Source: a virus
Direction: 5' to 3' (one strand)
IMG/VR virus record: IMGVR_UViG_3300022542_000836
Span: 1-42,210 of that record
DNA length: 42,210 nucleotides
In this document: one piece after another, positions 35,675-42,210 of the stretch
Numbering within the stretch: position 1 is the first letter of the stretch
Layout: each line of letters begins with the position of its first letter
Made by a program: the position numbers and the translations under genes
Notes under the pieces: generated by a model
Told to the model about the DNA's origin: nothing
The model's input: only the letters and a program-made list of their open reading frames with translations
Database searches by the model: none

Positions 35675-37586
35675 ATATAGAACCGAGCTTAGACTTGACC
35701 TAAAGGATGCCACAACCTTATGGTCTAACGATGAACTTGATAGGTGTGTGGAGCGGGCAGTAGCAGACCTTAGTAGGTTCATACCTTTAGAAGCGGTTTA
35801 TGAATATACCATAGATTATACCGTAGAGGATGAATCATCCACCGCTCCTGCTGCTGGAACCTACAAAGCTCTAGCCTACAAACCTATTAAGCCAGAATCC
35901 GAAACAGTTACCACTGACCCTGCTGGCACTACCTACACCAGAGATACAGACTTCACGATGGACTATATCAATGGCAAATACACTATCATATCTGGAGGCT
36001 CTATCTCTGAGAATGATAGCTTGCTTTTTGACTACACGAAGTCTCGGCTAGGCATAGATATATCGGCTATCATATCCGCCCTGATAAGAGTTGTCCAGGT
36101 AGAATATCCTGTTGATAAAGTTCCTCAGCAACTTGTCTCCTTCAATATCTGGAATGAGTTTATGTATATAGGTAGCCAGAAGGTTGGTCAATCCCAAATC
36201 CAGCTTACTGATAAGGAACACATAGCTATCTATTATGATAAGGAACACACCTTCCCAACTGTTTCTGCTGATGGCTCCTACCAGGAATACCTAGACCAGG
36301 TAGTTTGTATAGGAGCAGGAGCTTATGCTCTCCTGATAAAAGCTATCCAATACGAACATCAGTCGGTAACTGACTTAGCTTCCTCCAGAACAGCTTTAGG
36401 TAACTTATCAGGAATCCATACAGCTGTAGGAACTGCTTTAGGCAACCTAGCAGCTATTCATACCCTAACCGATGCAGCTTTGGATAAAATCGCTACCTAT
36501 GTTGCGGATGCTGATACCGCCTTGGATGCTTTTATCACCAAGATTGCTGATGCTCCCACAGCTTTAGCCAAGGTTGACACCTATCTAGCAGGAGCATCAG
36601 AATCCACCAAAGCTCTCCTTGCTCAGATAGCTACCGACGCTGCTAGTCTTAGGACTGCTATGGTAACCGCTGTGGTTGCAGCTAAAGCCTATTTAGATGA
36701 GGTGGATACCACTGACCTTCAGAGTGCTGAAGCTGTTTGGATGGATGAGGTAAAGCATATCCTCACCGCAGAGGCTATGCCTAATGCTCAATACTTTCTA
36801 GGATTAGGCGATGACTCCATTGATATTACCTCCATCCTCACCGATGTGGAAGCAGCTTTGGACAAAATAGCCACTGAGGTAGCAGCAGGTAAAACCTATA
36901 TAGAAACAGGTGATGATAAGATAAACACCGTTAATATAGGTGATAATGTTCCTGAACTTTATAGGGATTATGCTAATGTTGAGGTTGGTTTAGGAGCAGC
37001 CTACAGGCAGGAAGCCAGTGAGAGGCTAAGGAAGGCTACCCTCCAGCAGCAACAAGCGGAGTTGTATAGAAGGTATGCTGAGGCTGCTATTGAGATGGCT
37101 AGGTTGTGGGAGAACAAGAGAAGGGACTTCCTCTCACAAGCTACAGCTAGGATAACCGCTGCTATGGGTTATGTAGCAGAAGCGGATTCAAGGTTGTCCA
37201 ACCTCAGAAGCTATATAGAGCAAGGTAATAGTTATGCCACCATAGCTAATGGGTTTACCGCTGAGGCGGAAGGTAGAATAGCGGTAGCTAGGAGCTACAT
37301 AGAGGAGGCTGCTCAAAGGTTGGCAATGAGCAGGGGTTATGCTGAGGAAGCCAGTGGTAGAATGGCTGAGATAGATAGATACCTAGCAGAGGTCGGTGCT
37401 AGATTATCCGAACTGGATGACTATGTAGCGGAGGCTGACCGATACATAGGTTTGGCTGGTTCTGACCGTGAATTAGCTGATAGGTTCAAAGCTGAGGGTA
37501 TTGAGCGAAGGAATGAATTTTGGAGTATTCTCCGAGACAAAAGTGAGTATAGGAAGAGGCTGGTATCTACTCCTGTTCGGCAGTAG
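35661..37586 (+). CDS. Head-tail adaptor-like domain fused to long coiled coil (641 residues)
   Basis: Start at ATG 35661 (the frame's TTG before it lies in the ribosome site AAGGGAGG). Residues 1-45: TEYRTELRLDLKDATTLWSN, DELDRCVERAVADLSRFIPL. This matches the opening of phage adaptor / head-completion proteins (R-x-x-L-R-x-x-L-x-D...W-x-D-x-E-L-x-x-x-x-x-x-A-x-x-x-L-S/R-x-x-P). A beta domain follows (about 50-190). Residues 230-640 are Ala-rich long helices with repeats such as AMGYVAEADSRLSNLRSYIE and ARSYIEEAAQRLAMSRGYAE. A connector on one end and a rod on the other is unusual; it could join head and a tail needle. Confidence 0.6.
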   Translation: MNLTEYRTELRLDLKDATTLWSNDELDRCVERAVADLSRFIPLEAVYEYTIDYTVEDESSTAPAAGTYKALAYKPIKPESETVTTDPAGTTYTRDTDFTMDYINGKYTIISGGSISENDSLLFDYTKSRLGIDISAIISALIRVVQVEYPVDKVPQQLVSFNIWNEFMYIGSQKVGQSQIQLTDKEHIAIYYDKEHTFPTVSADGSYQEYLDQVVCIGAGAYALLIKAIQYEHQSVTDLASSRTALGNLSGIHTAVGTALGNLAAIHTLTDAALDKIATYVADADTALDAFITKIADAPTALAKVDTYLAGASESTKALLAQIATDAASLRTAMVTAVVAAKAYLDEVDTTDLQSAEAVWMDEVKHILTAEAMPNAQYFLGLGDDSIDITSILTDVEAALDKIATEVAAGKTYIETGDDKINTVNIGDNVPELYRDYANVEVGLGAAYRQEASERLRKATLQQQQAELYRRYAEAAIEMARLWENKRRDFLSQATARITAAMGYVAEADSRLSNLRSYIEQGNSYATIANGFTAEAEGRIAVARSYIEEAAQRLAMSRGYAEEASGRMAEIDRYLAEVGARLSELDDYVAEADRYIGLAGSDRELADRFKAEGIERRNEFWSILRDKSEYRKRLVSTPVRQ

Positions 37587-37761
37587 TTTTGATTTCCGTC
37601 CATTCCTCATGTATGATGGTGATTATTCTTTGTGGTTTGTGATTTAATATCCCCATTAGACATCCAAAAGCTCGCTGTGCTTGTTCCTTGTGTGGGTAGC
37701 TCTCTTTTAGGTTAAACATAGCTTCCTCTAGGTAATACATCATTTGGATTTCATTCATCAT
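37567..37761 (-). CDS. Hypothetical protein convergent with the structural block (64 residues)
   Basis: Start at the ATG at 37759-37761, overlapping the polymerase stop (ATGA) with AGAGGTGG ahead. Product: MMNEIQMMYYLEEAMFNLKE, helical, then AQRAFGCLMGILN and strand-like IITIIHEEWTEIK. Its 3' end overlaps the 3' end of the convergent structural gene by 20 bp. Unknown function; last gene of the leftward operon. Confidence 0.6.
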   Translation of the reverse strand: MMNEIQMMYYLEEAMFNLKESYPHKEQAQRAFGCLMGILNHKPQRIITIIHEEWTEIKTTAEQE

Positions 37762-39380
37762 TCCCACCTCTGTAAATATTTAACGCTAATAGGGGTATGA
37801 AAAGGAGCTATGTGTTCCAAACCATTAGGCAACTCCACTTTACCATCAAAAAGTATTTCATCATGCACCTGTAGGGACATTGGTAATCCCTTACACATAA
37901 TCAAAGCTCGTTTAAGGATTTCAGCAGCACTTCCCTGAATAGGATAATTAACAGCTTTCCTCATAATACCTCCAGCATCCTCCTCCTCAATAGTAGGTAG
38001 TCTGATGTTCCTACCAAATATTGTTTTAGCATAGGGGTGTCCCAAAGCCTCTAGCTGGATGGACTGTATCCAATCACCAGCTTCCCTATATTGTGCAAAC
38101 CACATCTCCTTTAGTTGTTTGGCTCTGGAGATACTCCTAACCTTAGCTGTTTCTGCTATGGTAGCATCGGTGGCTCCATATATCATAGCAAATCCTACAT
38201 TCTTGGCTAACCTTCTTTCTATGTTCATAAAATCAGCGGTTTGTTGGTGTATATCTCCACCACTTTCAAAAATGTATTGCATTTCCTTATCCCCAGATAG
38301 GTGAGCCAATAACCTTAGCTCTATTTGGGAAAAGTCAGCATCAGTGAATACACCATTGTCAGGTATAAAGATATTCCTGGCTTCTCCTCTAGGTATATTT
38401 TGCATATTCCTGTTAGCCGAACTTACCCGCCCTGTGATAGCATCCAGGTGAAACCTCGTATAGCCTCTATCCTCCTTAGCCCAAGGTTTGATATAGGTAT
38501 TAAGCAACTTGGATTTCTCCCTATAGCTGAGGACAATCGCTGCCATAGGGTCATCCATCTTATTTAATATCTCCTCACTGGTAGCCAAATTCCTGTGACT
38601 CCTGCTGAAAGGTAACTTATTAAATACCGAATAAGCTCCTCTCTTAGCTAATATATAACCAACCTGCTGGGGTGAACCTGGATTGAATCCTTCCCCATCG
38701 CACAACCCTATATAGTAATCAACCTCTAGCTCTAGCTTTTCCTCCAGTTTTCCTCTAGCTTCCTGGTCAATAAGCAAACCTTGTTCCGACATTGTTATTA
38801 GGATAGGGATTAGCTTCATCTCCGTGTTAAAATACGGTATATCAATATCTGGTAGGAAGTGGTGATACAATGCTGAGGTTGCTAAACAGTCTTGGCAGCA
38901 TTTCCTAGCTACTGTAGGTTTGTCCAAATCCAGCATTATTTGACCATGACCTAGAAACTCCTGAACCATATGGACTTCCATATCCACCAGCTGTGCTAGG
39001 GTGGCTAGTCTAGCATCAGGTAAACAAAGTAAATGAGCCATAACGCTGGTATCCTTAATGTTAACGGTATCAATATCATACTCCCTCATACAAGCTAGGT
39101 CAAAGAGAGCATTGTGGAAGACTTTGGTAATACTAGGGTCTTGTAATAGGTGCCAAGGAACTACTGGTGATGGGTTAGGAAATAGCGGAAAGTAGAGGCT
39201 ATCCTGAGGAGTGAAGGCTACACCAACTCCAATAGCTATCCTTTCCTTTAGCGATATGGTCTCCGTATCCACACCTATTAGCTTGGGATTGGAGTTAACC
39301 AACTCCTGATATAGCTTGGAGTGAGGTTCAGTTTCTCCACAATAAAAGAAATCCCTATCTGGGTCGTGAGCAAAATACAT
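37758..39380 (-). CDS. polA: DNA polymerase A with 3'-5' exonuclease domain
   Basis: 540 residues. Exonuclease: GVDTETIS (D38, E40), VFHNALFDLACM (N90, D94), QDCLATSALY (D164; the Tyr usual four residues before is absent). Polymerase: TGRVSSANRNMQNIP, motif A DADFSQIELRLLAHLSGD (D349), motif B RRLAKNVGFAMIYG (K393, F397, Y401), motif C LQVHDEI (H506, D507, E508). No 5'-3' nuclease domain is present. F397 corresponds to F762 of E. coli Pol I, a residue linked in published surveys to virulent phages. It replicates the phage DNA, presumably with the RepA-like ATPase. Confidence 0.93.
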   Translation of the reverse strand: MYFAHDPDRDFFYCGETEPHSKLYQELVNSNPKLIGVDTETISLKERIAIGVGVAFTPQDSLYFPLFPNPSPVVPWHLLQDPSITKVFHNALFDLACMREYDIDTVNIKDTSVMAHLLCLPDARLATLAQLVDMEVHMVQEFLGHGQIMLDLDKPTVARKCCQDCLATSALYHHFLPDIDIPYFNTEMKLIPILITMSEQGLLIDQEARGKLEEKLELEVDYYIGLCDGEGFNPGSPQQVGYILAKRGAYSVFNKLPFSRSHRNLATSEEILNKMDDPMAAIVLSYREKSKLLNTYIKPWAKEDRGYTRFHLDAITGRVSSANRNMQNIPRGEARNIFIPDNGVFTDADFSQIELRLLAHLSGDKEMQYIFESGGDIHQQTADFMNIERRLAKNVGFAMIYGATDATIAETAKVRSISRAKQLKEMWFAQYREAGDWIQSIQLEALGHPYAKTIFGRNIRLPTIEEEDAGGIMRKAVNYPIQGSAAEILKRALIMCKGLPMSLQVHDEILFDGKVELPNGLEHIAPFHTPISVKYLQRWE

Positions 39381-39382
39381 TC

Positions 39383-39568
39383 CTAACTGACCTTTAACTT
39401 TTTAATCAATTCACTGGCTTGGAACCTAATTGTAACATAGGTATTAGAACCCTCTACATTGGTATAAACATCAAAGGACTCTACTTCACCTACAAACACT
39501 GTGGTTTCCTCAACTCTAATTTTGACTGAACATGCTTTTGGTAATTTCCTTTTGAGCCACTTAAACAT
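39383..39568 (-). CDS. Hypothetical small protein upstream of polA (61 residues)
   Basis: MFKWLKRKLPKACSVKIRVE, ETTVFVGEVESFDVYTNVEG, SNTYVTIRFQASELIKKLKV. Basic N-terminus then a beta-rich core. No recognised family. Stop is 2 nt before the polymerase ATG; could be an accessory of the polymerase by position only. Confidence 0.6.
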   Translation of the reverse strand: MFKWLKRKLPKACSVKIRVEETTVFVGEVESFDVYTNVEGSNTYVTIRFQASELIKKLKVS

Positions 39569-39621
39569 TATTTACTCCTCCTAAAGATAATGATGTCCTC
39601 TGATGAATGACCTTTGGTGCC

Positions 39622-40026
39622 CTACCTTTGCCATTGATTATATGCTCTAAGAACACCCATAATCTTATTCCTTAACTCATAGGTTTCATTACTGATGCCG
39701 TTATAACCATGCTTTACCATTGGAAACATTAAGGCTAAGTCAACTTGATTTCTTTTACCTATTATATAAGGTTTTATATCCTGCAATACCTGTTGCACTC
39801 CACGACCAGACAATGCTATTTGGTATGATTGTTTGCCTGATGTTGTAATTCTACCTGTTCTCACATTGGAGTTGGTTAATTTAGCTATGTATTCTATGAC
39901 TGGCTTATCCACCATACAAACATTTAATACCAGCTGATGGCTCCTGCCAATGGAGTTCGTTACTGTTATGCAAGATTCAGAGTCTATAATACCTGCTAGG
40001 TATGCCTTTTCTGTTTCTTCCATCAT
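39622..40026 (-). CDS. LAGLIDADG-type homing endonuclease (single motif)
   Basis: 134 residues. The motif AYLAGIIDSESCITV (residues 8-22) is a LAGLIDADG helix with the acidic catalytic residue, followed by the strand QLVLNVCMVDKPVIEYIAKL, TGRITTSGKQSYQIALSGRG and LQDIKPYIIGKRNQVDLAL, the expected alpha-beta-beta-alpha order. One motif means it works as a homodimer. It is free-standing, not in an intron or intein, and overlaps the methyltransferase gene by 4 nt. It may cut a related phage lacking it. Confidence 0.85.
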   Translation of the reverse strand: MMEETEKAYLAGIIDSESCITVTNSIGRSHQLVLNVCMVDKPVIEYIAKLTNSNVRTGRITTSGKQSYQIALSGRGVQQVLQDIKPYIIGKRNQVDLALMFPMVKHGYNGISNETYELRNKIMGVLRAYNQWQR

Positions 40027-40817
40027 TTTACCTTTCTGAAGGTTATTATATCCTCATCATCCACAGTTTCCATTCCCCTGCTTCTCCATAGTTTGAGAAA
40101 CCCTGTCCCGAGAGCTTCCCGCTTAAACCAACCAATGTTTTCAAAACCTATCCTAATGCAGGTCTTTATAACCCAACTAGATAAACTAACCCGCTTTTGG
40201 TTTTCTATATAATCCTTAATGATGATGGTGAGAGTTCCAGGTGGTATGATACTCTGGTAGCAAAGTTTATATATTTTCTCCATCTCCTGGTTGAACAGGA
40301 ATCTGTTGAGATTACCTAAGTTCCTTGGATGTTGTTGATATTCGTCTATGGAATCCTGGTATGTCCCAGCTAATTGTCTGGTGCTTTCCTGATGCTTCTT
40401 TGGAGTTTTTCCTATCCTTTGTTTAGCATAGGGTGGTGAGAATATAATGTGGTTGATTGGTAATGGCAATAGACTCCTACAATCCGCATTTACAATCGTT
40501 ATTACATCCTTATGAACCATTTTAGCATAGGATTCCAACATCAGTTTATAATAATGTTCCTCTATATCCACACAGAAAACAATCCTACCTATATTGGAAG
40601 CAATCATAAGTGAACCTGTTCCTGCTGTGATATCCATGATGGACTCTCCAGGTTCCGACACCCATTCAATGATGCTTTGGAGCATATAGAGGTTAGCTTT
40701 AGCTGGATGTGGCATAACTCTTTGGACGAATAGACTTTTCCTAAGGCTTTGGTCATCTGGGAATATTATCCAACCTTCATCACTTCTAGGGTAGTCTGGA
40801 GCAAATTCCTTATTCAT
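40023..40817 (-). CDS. DNA methyltransferase (N6-A / N4-C type)
   Basis: Start placed at the ATG 40815-40817 (MNKEFAPDYPRSDEGWIIFP), with AGAGGATG before it; the open frame continues 27 codons upstream inside the neighbouring gene. 264 residues. SAM motif DITAGTGSLMIAS and catalytic motif IIFSPPYAKQ (SPPY) mark an amino-methyltransferase of the beta type, with motif I before motif IV separated by about 65 residues. LSSWVIKTCIRIGFENIGWF is typical of its C-terminus. It probably protects phage DNA. Its target sequence is not visible. Confidence 0.8.
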   Translation of the reverse strand: MNKEFAPDYPRSDEGWIIFPDDQSLRKSLFVQRVMPHPAKANLYMLQSIIEWVSEPGESIMDITAGTGSLMIASNIGRIVFCVDIEEHYYKLMLESYAKMVHKDVITIVNADCRSLLPLPINHIIFSPPYAKQRIGKTPKKHQESTRQLAGTYQDSIDEYQQHPRNLGNLNRFLFNQEMEKIYKLCYQSIIPPGTLTIIIKDYIENQKRVSLSSWVIKTCIRIGFENIGWFKREALGTGFLKLWRSRGMETVDDEDIITFRKVK

Positions 40818-40968
40818 CCTCTGTTTCCTTATCTTCCAAACCATGCTTATGTCCATGCACAAAGGTATCCACATAAACCATGTGCAACCATCTTTCAATC
40901 CAAACCCAGTGCTCCTCAGCTAGTTCCCTAGCTTTTCTTTCCATCTCTAGCTTTTTCTTCTCGTTCAC
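40810..40968 (-). CDS. Small conserved phage protein, HGHKHGLED type (52 residues)
   Basis: From the GTG at 40966-40968: MNEKKKLEMERKARELAEEH, WVWIERWLHMVYVDTFVHGH, KHGLEDKETEDE. Helical with the H-G-x-K-H-G-x-E-D end found in many small phage proteins. A longer upstream frame is possible but overlaps a well supported gene. Start uncertain (an ATG at 40944 is the alternative). Overlaps the methyltransferase gene by 8 nt. Confidence 0.65.
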   Translation of the reverse strand: MNEKKKLEMERKARELAEEHWVWIERWLHMVYVDTFVHGHKHGLEDKETEDE

Positions 40969-41221
40969 CTTTAATCCACTCCTTATCCTTAATCCACTTC
41001 CTTCCACACTTAGGACATTTGAACAATACACCATTAGTTGAAGGGCTTACCCACACCAAAGGCTCCTTGCATTTCATACAATAAGGTATAAAGGCTATAT
41101 GAGACCTGTTCCATAATTGCCTTAATCCCTCAGCGATTTTGATGGAGTCGTAGCTAACCTCAATTTTCAGAGGTGGTTCGCCAACCAGACCCATTATGGT
41201 ATCAAGTCCTGGTATCTCCAT
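40928..41221 (-). CDS. Zinc-ribbon protein (97 residues)
   Basis: Residues 45-76: FIPYCMKCKEPLVWVSPSTN, GVLFKCPKCGRKWIKDKEW; two CxxC knuckles spaced about 20 residues apart, followed by a basic tail. N-terminal helical part (YDSIKIAEGLRQLWNRSHIA). AGGAGGTAGT precedes the ATG. Likely DNA- or protein-binding; role unknown. Confidence 0.65.
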   Translation of the reverse strand: MEIPGLDTIMGLVGEPPLKIEVSYDSIKIAEGLRQLWNRSHIAFIPYCMKCKEPLVWVSPSTNGVLFKCPKCGRKWIKDKEWIKGEREEKARDGKKS

Positions 41222-41420
41222 TACTACCTCCTAGCAGATTCCAAAACTTACACTCACCTGGCATTAAAGGACATTCAGGCATATCTGAACCTTCCAAGCA
41301 AACTTCACAAATTGCTTCCCTACAAATGGAGAGGATTTCAATAGCCAACTCGTTTGCCAAAGGTTTTCTATCATTTGGTTTGGTTAAAACCCTACAAACC
41401 TTTACTATTAGTTCCGACAT
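41202..41420 (-). CDS. Cys-rich small protein (72 residues)
   Basis: Start at ATG 41418-41420 preceded by AAGGAGAAGAAGG; a longer frame lies inside the neighbouring gene. MSELIVKVCRVLTKPNDRKP then CREAICEVCLEGSDMPECPL and CKFWNLLGG. Six or more Cys in the second half suggest a metal site. Unknown. Confidence 0.55.
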   Translation of the reverse strand: MSELIVKVCRVLTKPNDRKPLANELAIEILSICREAICEVCLEGSDMPECPLMPGECKFWNLLGGSNGDTRT

Positions 41421-41586
41421 CCTTCTTCTCCTTTTCATACTCCACAACCACGCCATCCACCTTAGCAATGTGTGGTATGATAATCCTATCTGGCTTCTTG
41501 CTCTTATTACTAAACATAAACCCTCTAATCTGGGCAATCAGGATACCTCTAAGCACCCGCTCCTGTAATGTTATTACCTTCTCCAC
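41392..41586 (-). CDS. Hypothetical protein after the ERCC4 gene (64 residues)
   Basis: GTG start at 41584-41586 overlapping the ERCC4 stop (TAGTG), AAGGAGGG ahead. Product MEKVITLQERVLRGILIAQI, RGFMFSNKSKKPDRIIIPHI, AKVDGVVVEYEKEKKDV: helix then beta-hairpin. No recognised family. Confidence 0.55.
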   Translation of the reverse strand: MEKVITLQERVLRGILIAQIRGFMFSNKSKKPDRIIIPHIAKVDGVVVEYEKEKKDVGTNSKGL

Positions 41587-42210
41587 TATACCCTCCTTCC
41601 TACAGCTGTAAGCAGTTTCCTAGCTCTATTGATACCAAACTGCTTCTTCCCCACCATAGTTTCTGCTAAACCTTCAAGCTCCTGACTTAACACATAATAA
41701 GCAGTTCCATACTTTTCAATTAAAGTTAGAGCTATTTCCTCACCAACTCCACCACCAGTTACACCCATTAAAGTTTCCACATGTGGATTATGTGGCTTAG
41801 GATAAACCTTCTGCTTAATGTATCTCTTGAAGGTGGTATGCTCCTCCTTCTGGGAGTTATTGTATAAAGCTACTAGGGTGGTAGCGGTAGCTACATAATC
41901 AATGGTATTTACAATCGTAATCCCAGCTTTGTCTAGTTGGGAGAACCATGCTTGCACTCCTGCATAGCTGATATTATATTTGTGTCCTGGCACCAACAGC
42001 TTACCATCCTTGCTTTTCCTAAATGACCGACAAGCTGTTTTTGTTCCTGCTATAGGTTCAAATGTTCCCTCATAAAGTAACAAGGTCTCCTCAGCATTAA
42101 CAATCTCCTTCCTTAGTTGTAATTCCACACCATCCATATCACCCAGTATCTCGTCTATTTGCTTCCTTTCTACCTGTATGGTATGATTATCCACAGCATG
42201 CCAAAGGTAA
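41586..42210 (-). CDS. ERCC4-domain nuclease, main part (continues at 239-1)
   Basis: C-terminal 208 codons of the protein whose start lies at 239 on the other side of the join. After the ERK motif (VERKQIDEIL at the window end) come NISYAGVQAWFSQLDKAGIT and IVNTIDYVATATTLVALYNN, the usual end of the nuclease fold. The helix-hairpin-helix tail follows: LMGVTGGGVGEEIALTLIEK, YGTAYYVLSQELEGLAETMV, GKKQFGINRARKLLTAVGRR. The catalytic plus HhH2 layout is that of MUS81/XPF/Hef enzymes, without a helicase domain. In the circle it is 240 residues and overlaps the next gene by one base. Confidence 0.8.
   Translation of the reverse strand, partial: YLWHAVDNHTIQVERKQIDEILGDMDGVELQLRKEIVNAEETLLLYEGTFEPIAGTKTACRSFRKSKDGKLLVPGHKYNISYAGVQAWFSQLDKAGITIVNTIDYVATATTLVALYNNSQKEEHTTFKRYIKQKVYPKPHNPHVETLMGVTGGGVGEEIALTLIEKYGTAYYVLSQELEGLAETMVGKKQFGINRARKLLTAVGRRV
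42070..42210. repeat. Terminal direct repeat, right copy (circular overlap)
   Basis: Identical to bases 1-141. Removing one copy gives the closed genome. Confidence 0.95.

Noticed and set aside
40818-40898. Longer start for the methyltransferase gene
   Set aside because: The added 27 residues overlap a better supported frame, and AGAGGATG stands before the shorter start.
41421-41537. 39-residue N-terminal extension of the 72-residue Cys-rich protein
   Set aside because: It lies in the coding part of the preceding gene, and a purine-rich ribosome site precedes the internal ATG.
1-42210. Integrase, excisionase or attachment site
   Set aside because: No tyrosine or serine recombinase motif was seen in any product, so no lysogeny module is claimed.

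Overview
The window is one complete, circularly closed genome of a double-stranded DNA tailed phage. The first 141 bases are repeated exactly as the last 141, and the gene crossing that join stays in one reading frame, so the true circle is about 42,069 bp. A terminase large subunit, portal, scaffold-like protein, major capsid protein and a family A DNA polymerase identify it as a tailed phage (Caudoviricetes). Near-consensus sigma-70 promoters (TTGACA / TATAAT) and strong AGGAGG ribosome sites point to a bacterial host. Which bacterium cannot be settled from the sequence. The heavy use of AGG/AGA and the fibre N-termini remind me of phages binned with uncultured Chloroflexota (Dehalococcoidia), but that is a weak impression. 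No integrase or recognisable CI-type repressor was found, so a virulent lifestyle is likely but not proven.

Layout. (1) The leftward (minus strand) half runs from about 14.2 kb down to 1 and continues, through the join, from 42.2 to 37.6 kb. It opens with an HNH endonuclease (13.7-14.2 kb) and a small zinc-ribbon cluster (12.4-13.7 kb). Next comes a dense operon of about 28 small phage proteins (3.9-11.4 kb) containing a RepA-like ATPase. The last part is a recombination/replication operon: a ribbon-helix-helix regulator, a putative single-strand binding protein, a Cas4-like nuclease, a Sak4-like RecA ATPase, a roughly 440-nt gene-free and probably structured RNA region, an XPF/MUS81-type ERCC4 nuclease, a DNA methyltransferase, a LAGLIDADG endonuclease and DNA polymerase A. 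(2) One gene of different character (11683-12246) sits alone on the plus strand inside this half, with its own promoter and terminator. (3) The rightward structural half (14.3-37.6 kb) carries a terminase-small-like gene, an XhlA-like holin candidate, short basic proteins, fibre/tailspike genes, TerL, portal, an 1822-residue probable internal/ejection protein, scaffold, capsid, head/tail accessory genes, a tail hub, an adhesin with three repeats, and an adaptor/coiled-coil fusion. No tape measure, tail tube or sheath gene is recognisable, which favours a podovirus-like particle.

Regulation. A short asymmetric motif, TTGACATAA (or TTTACATAA), recurs at the main control points. It lies upstream of the regulator operon, at the 11.4-11.6 kb divergent region (four copies at exact 13-bp steps), at the divergent 14.2 kb region where one copy is the -35 box of the late promoter, and around the capsid promoter at 28.0 kb. 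This looks like one regulon under one phage protein, and the 56-residue ribbon-helix-helix product is the obvious candidate. A second genome-wide signal is the apparent complete absence of GATC and GGCC on a visual read-through, suggesting selection against restriction.
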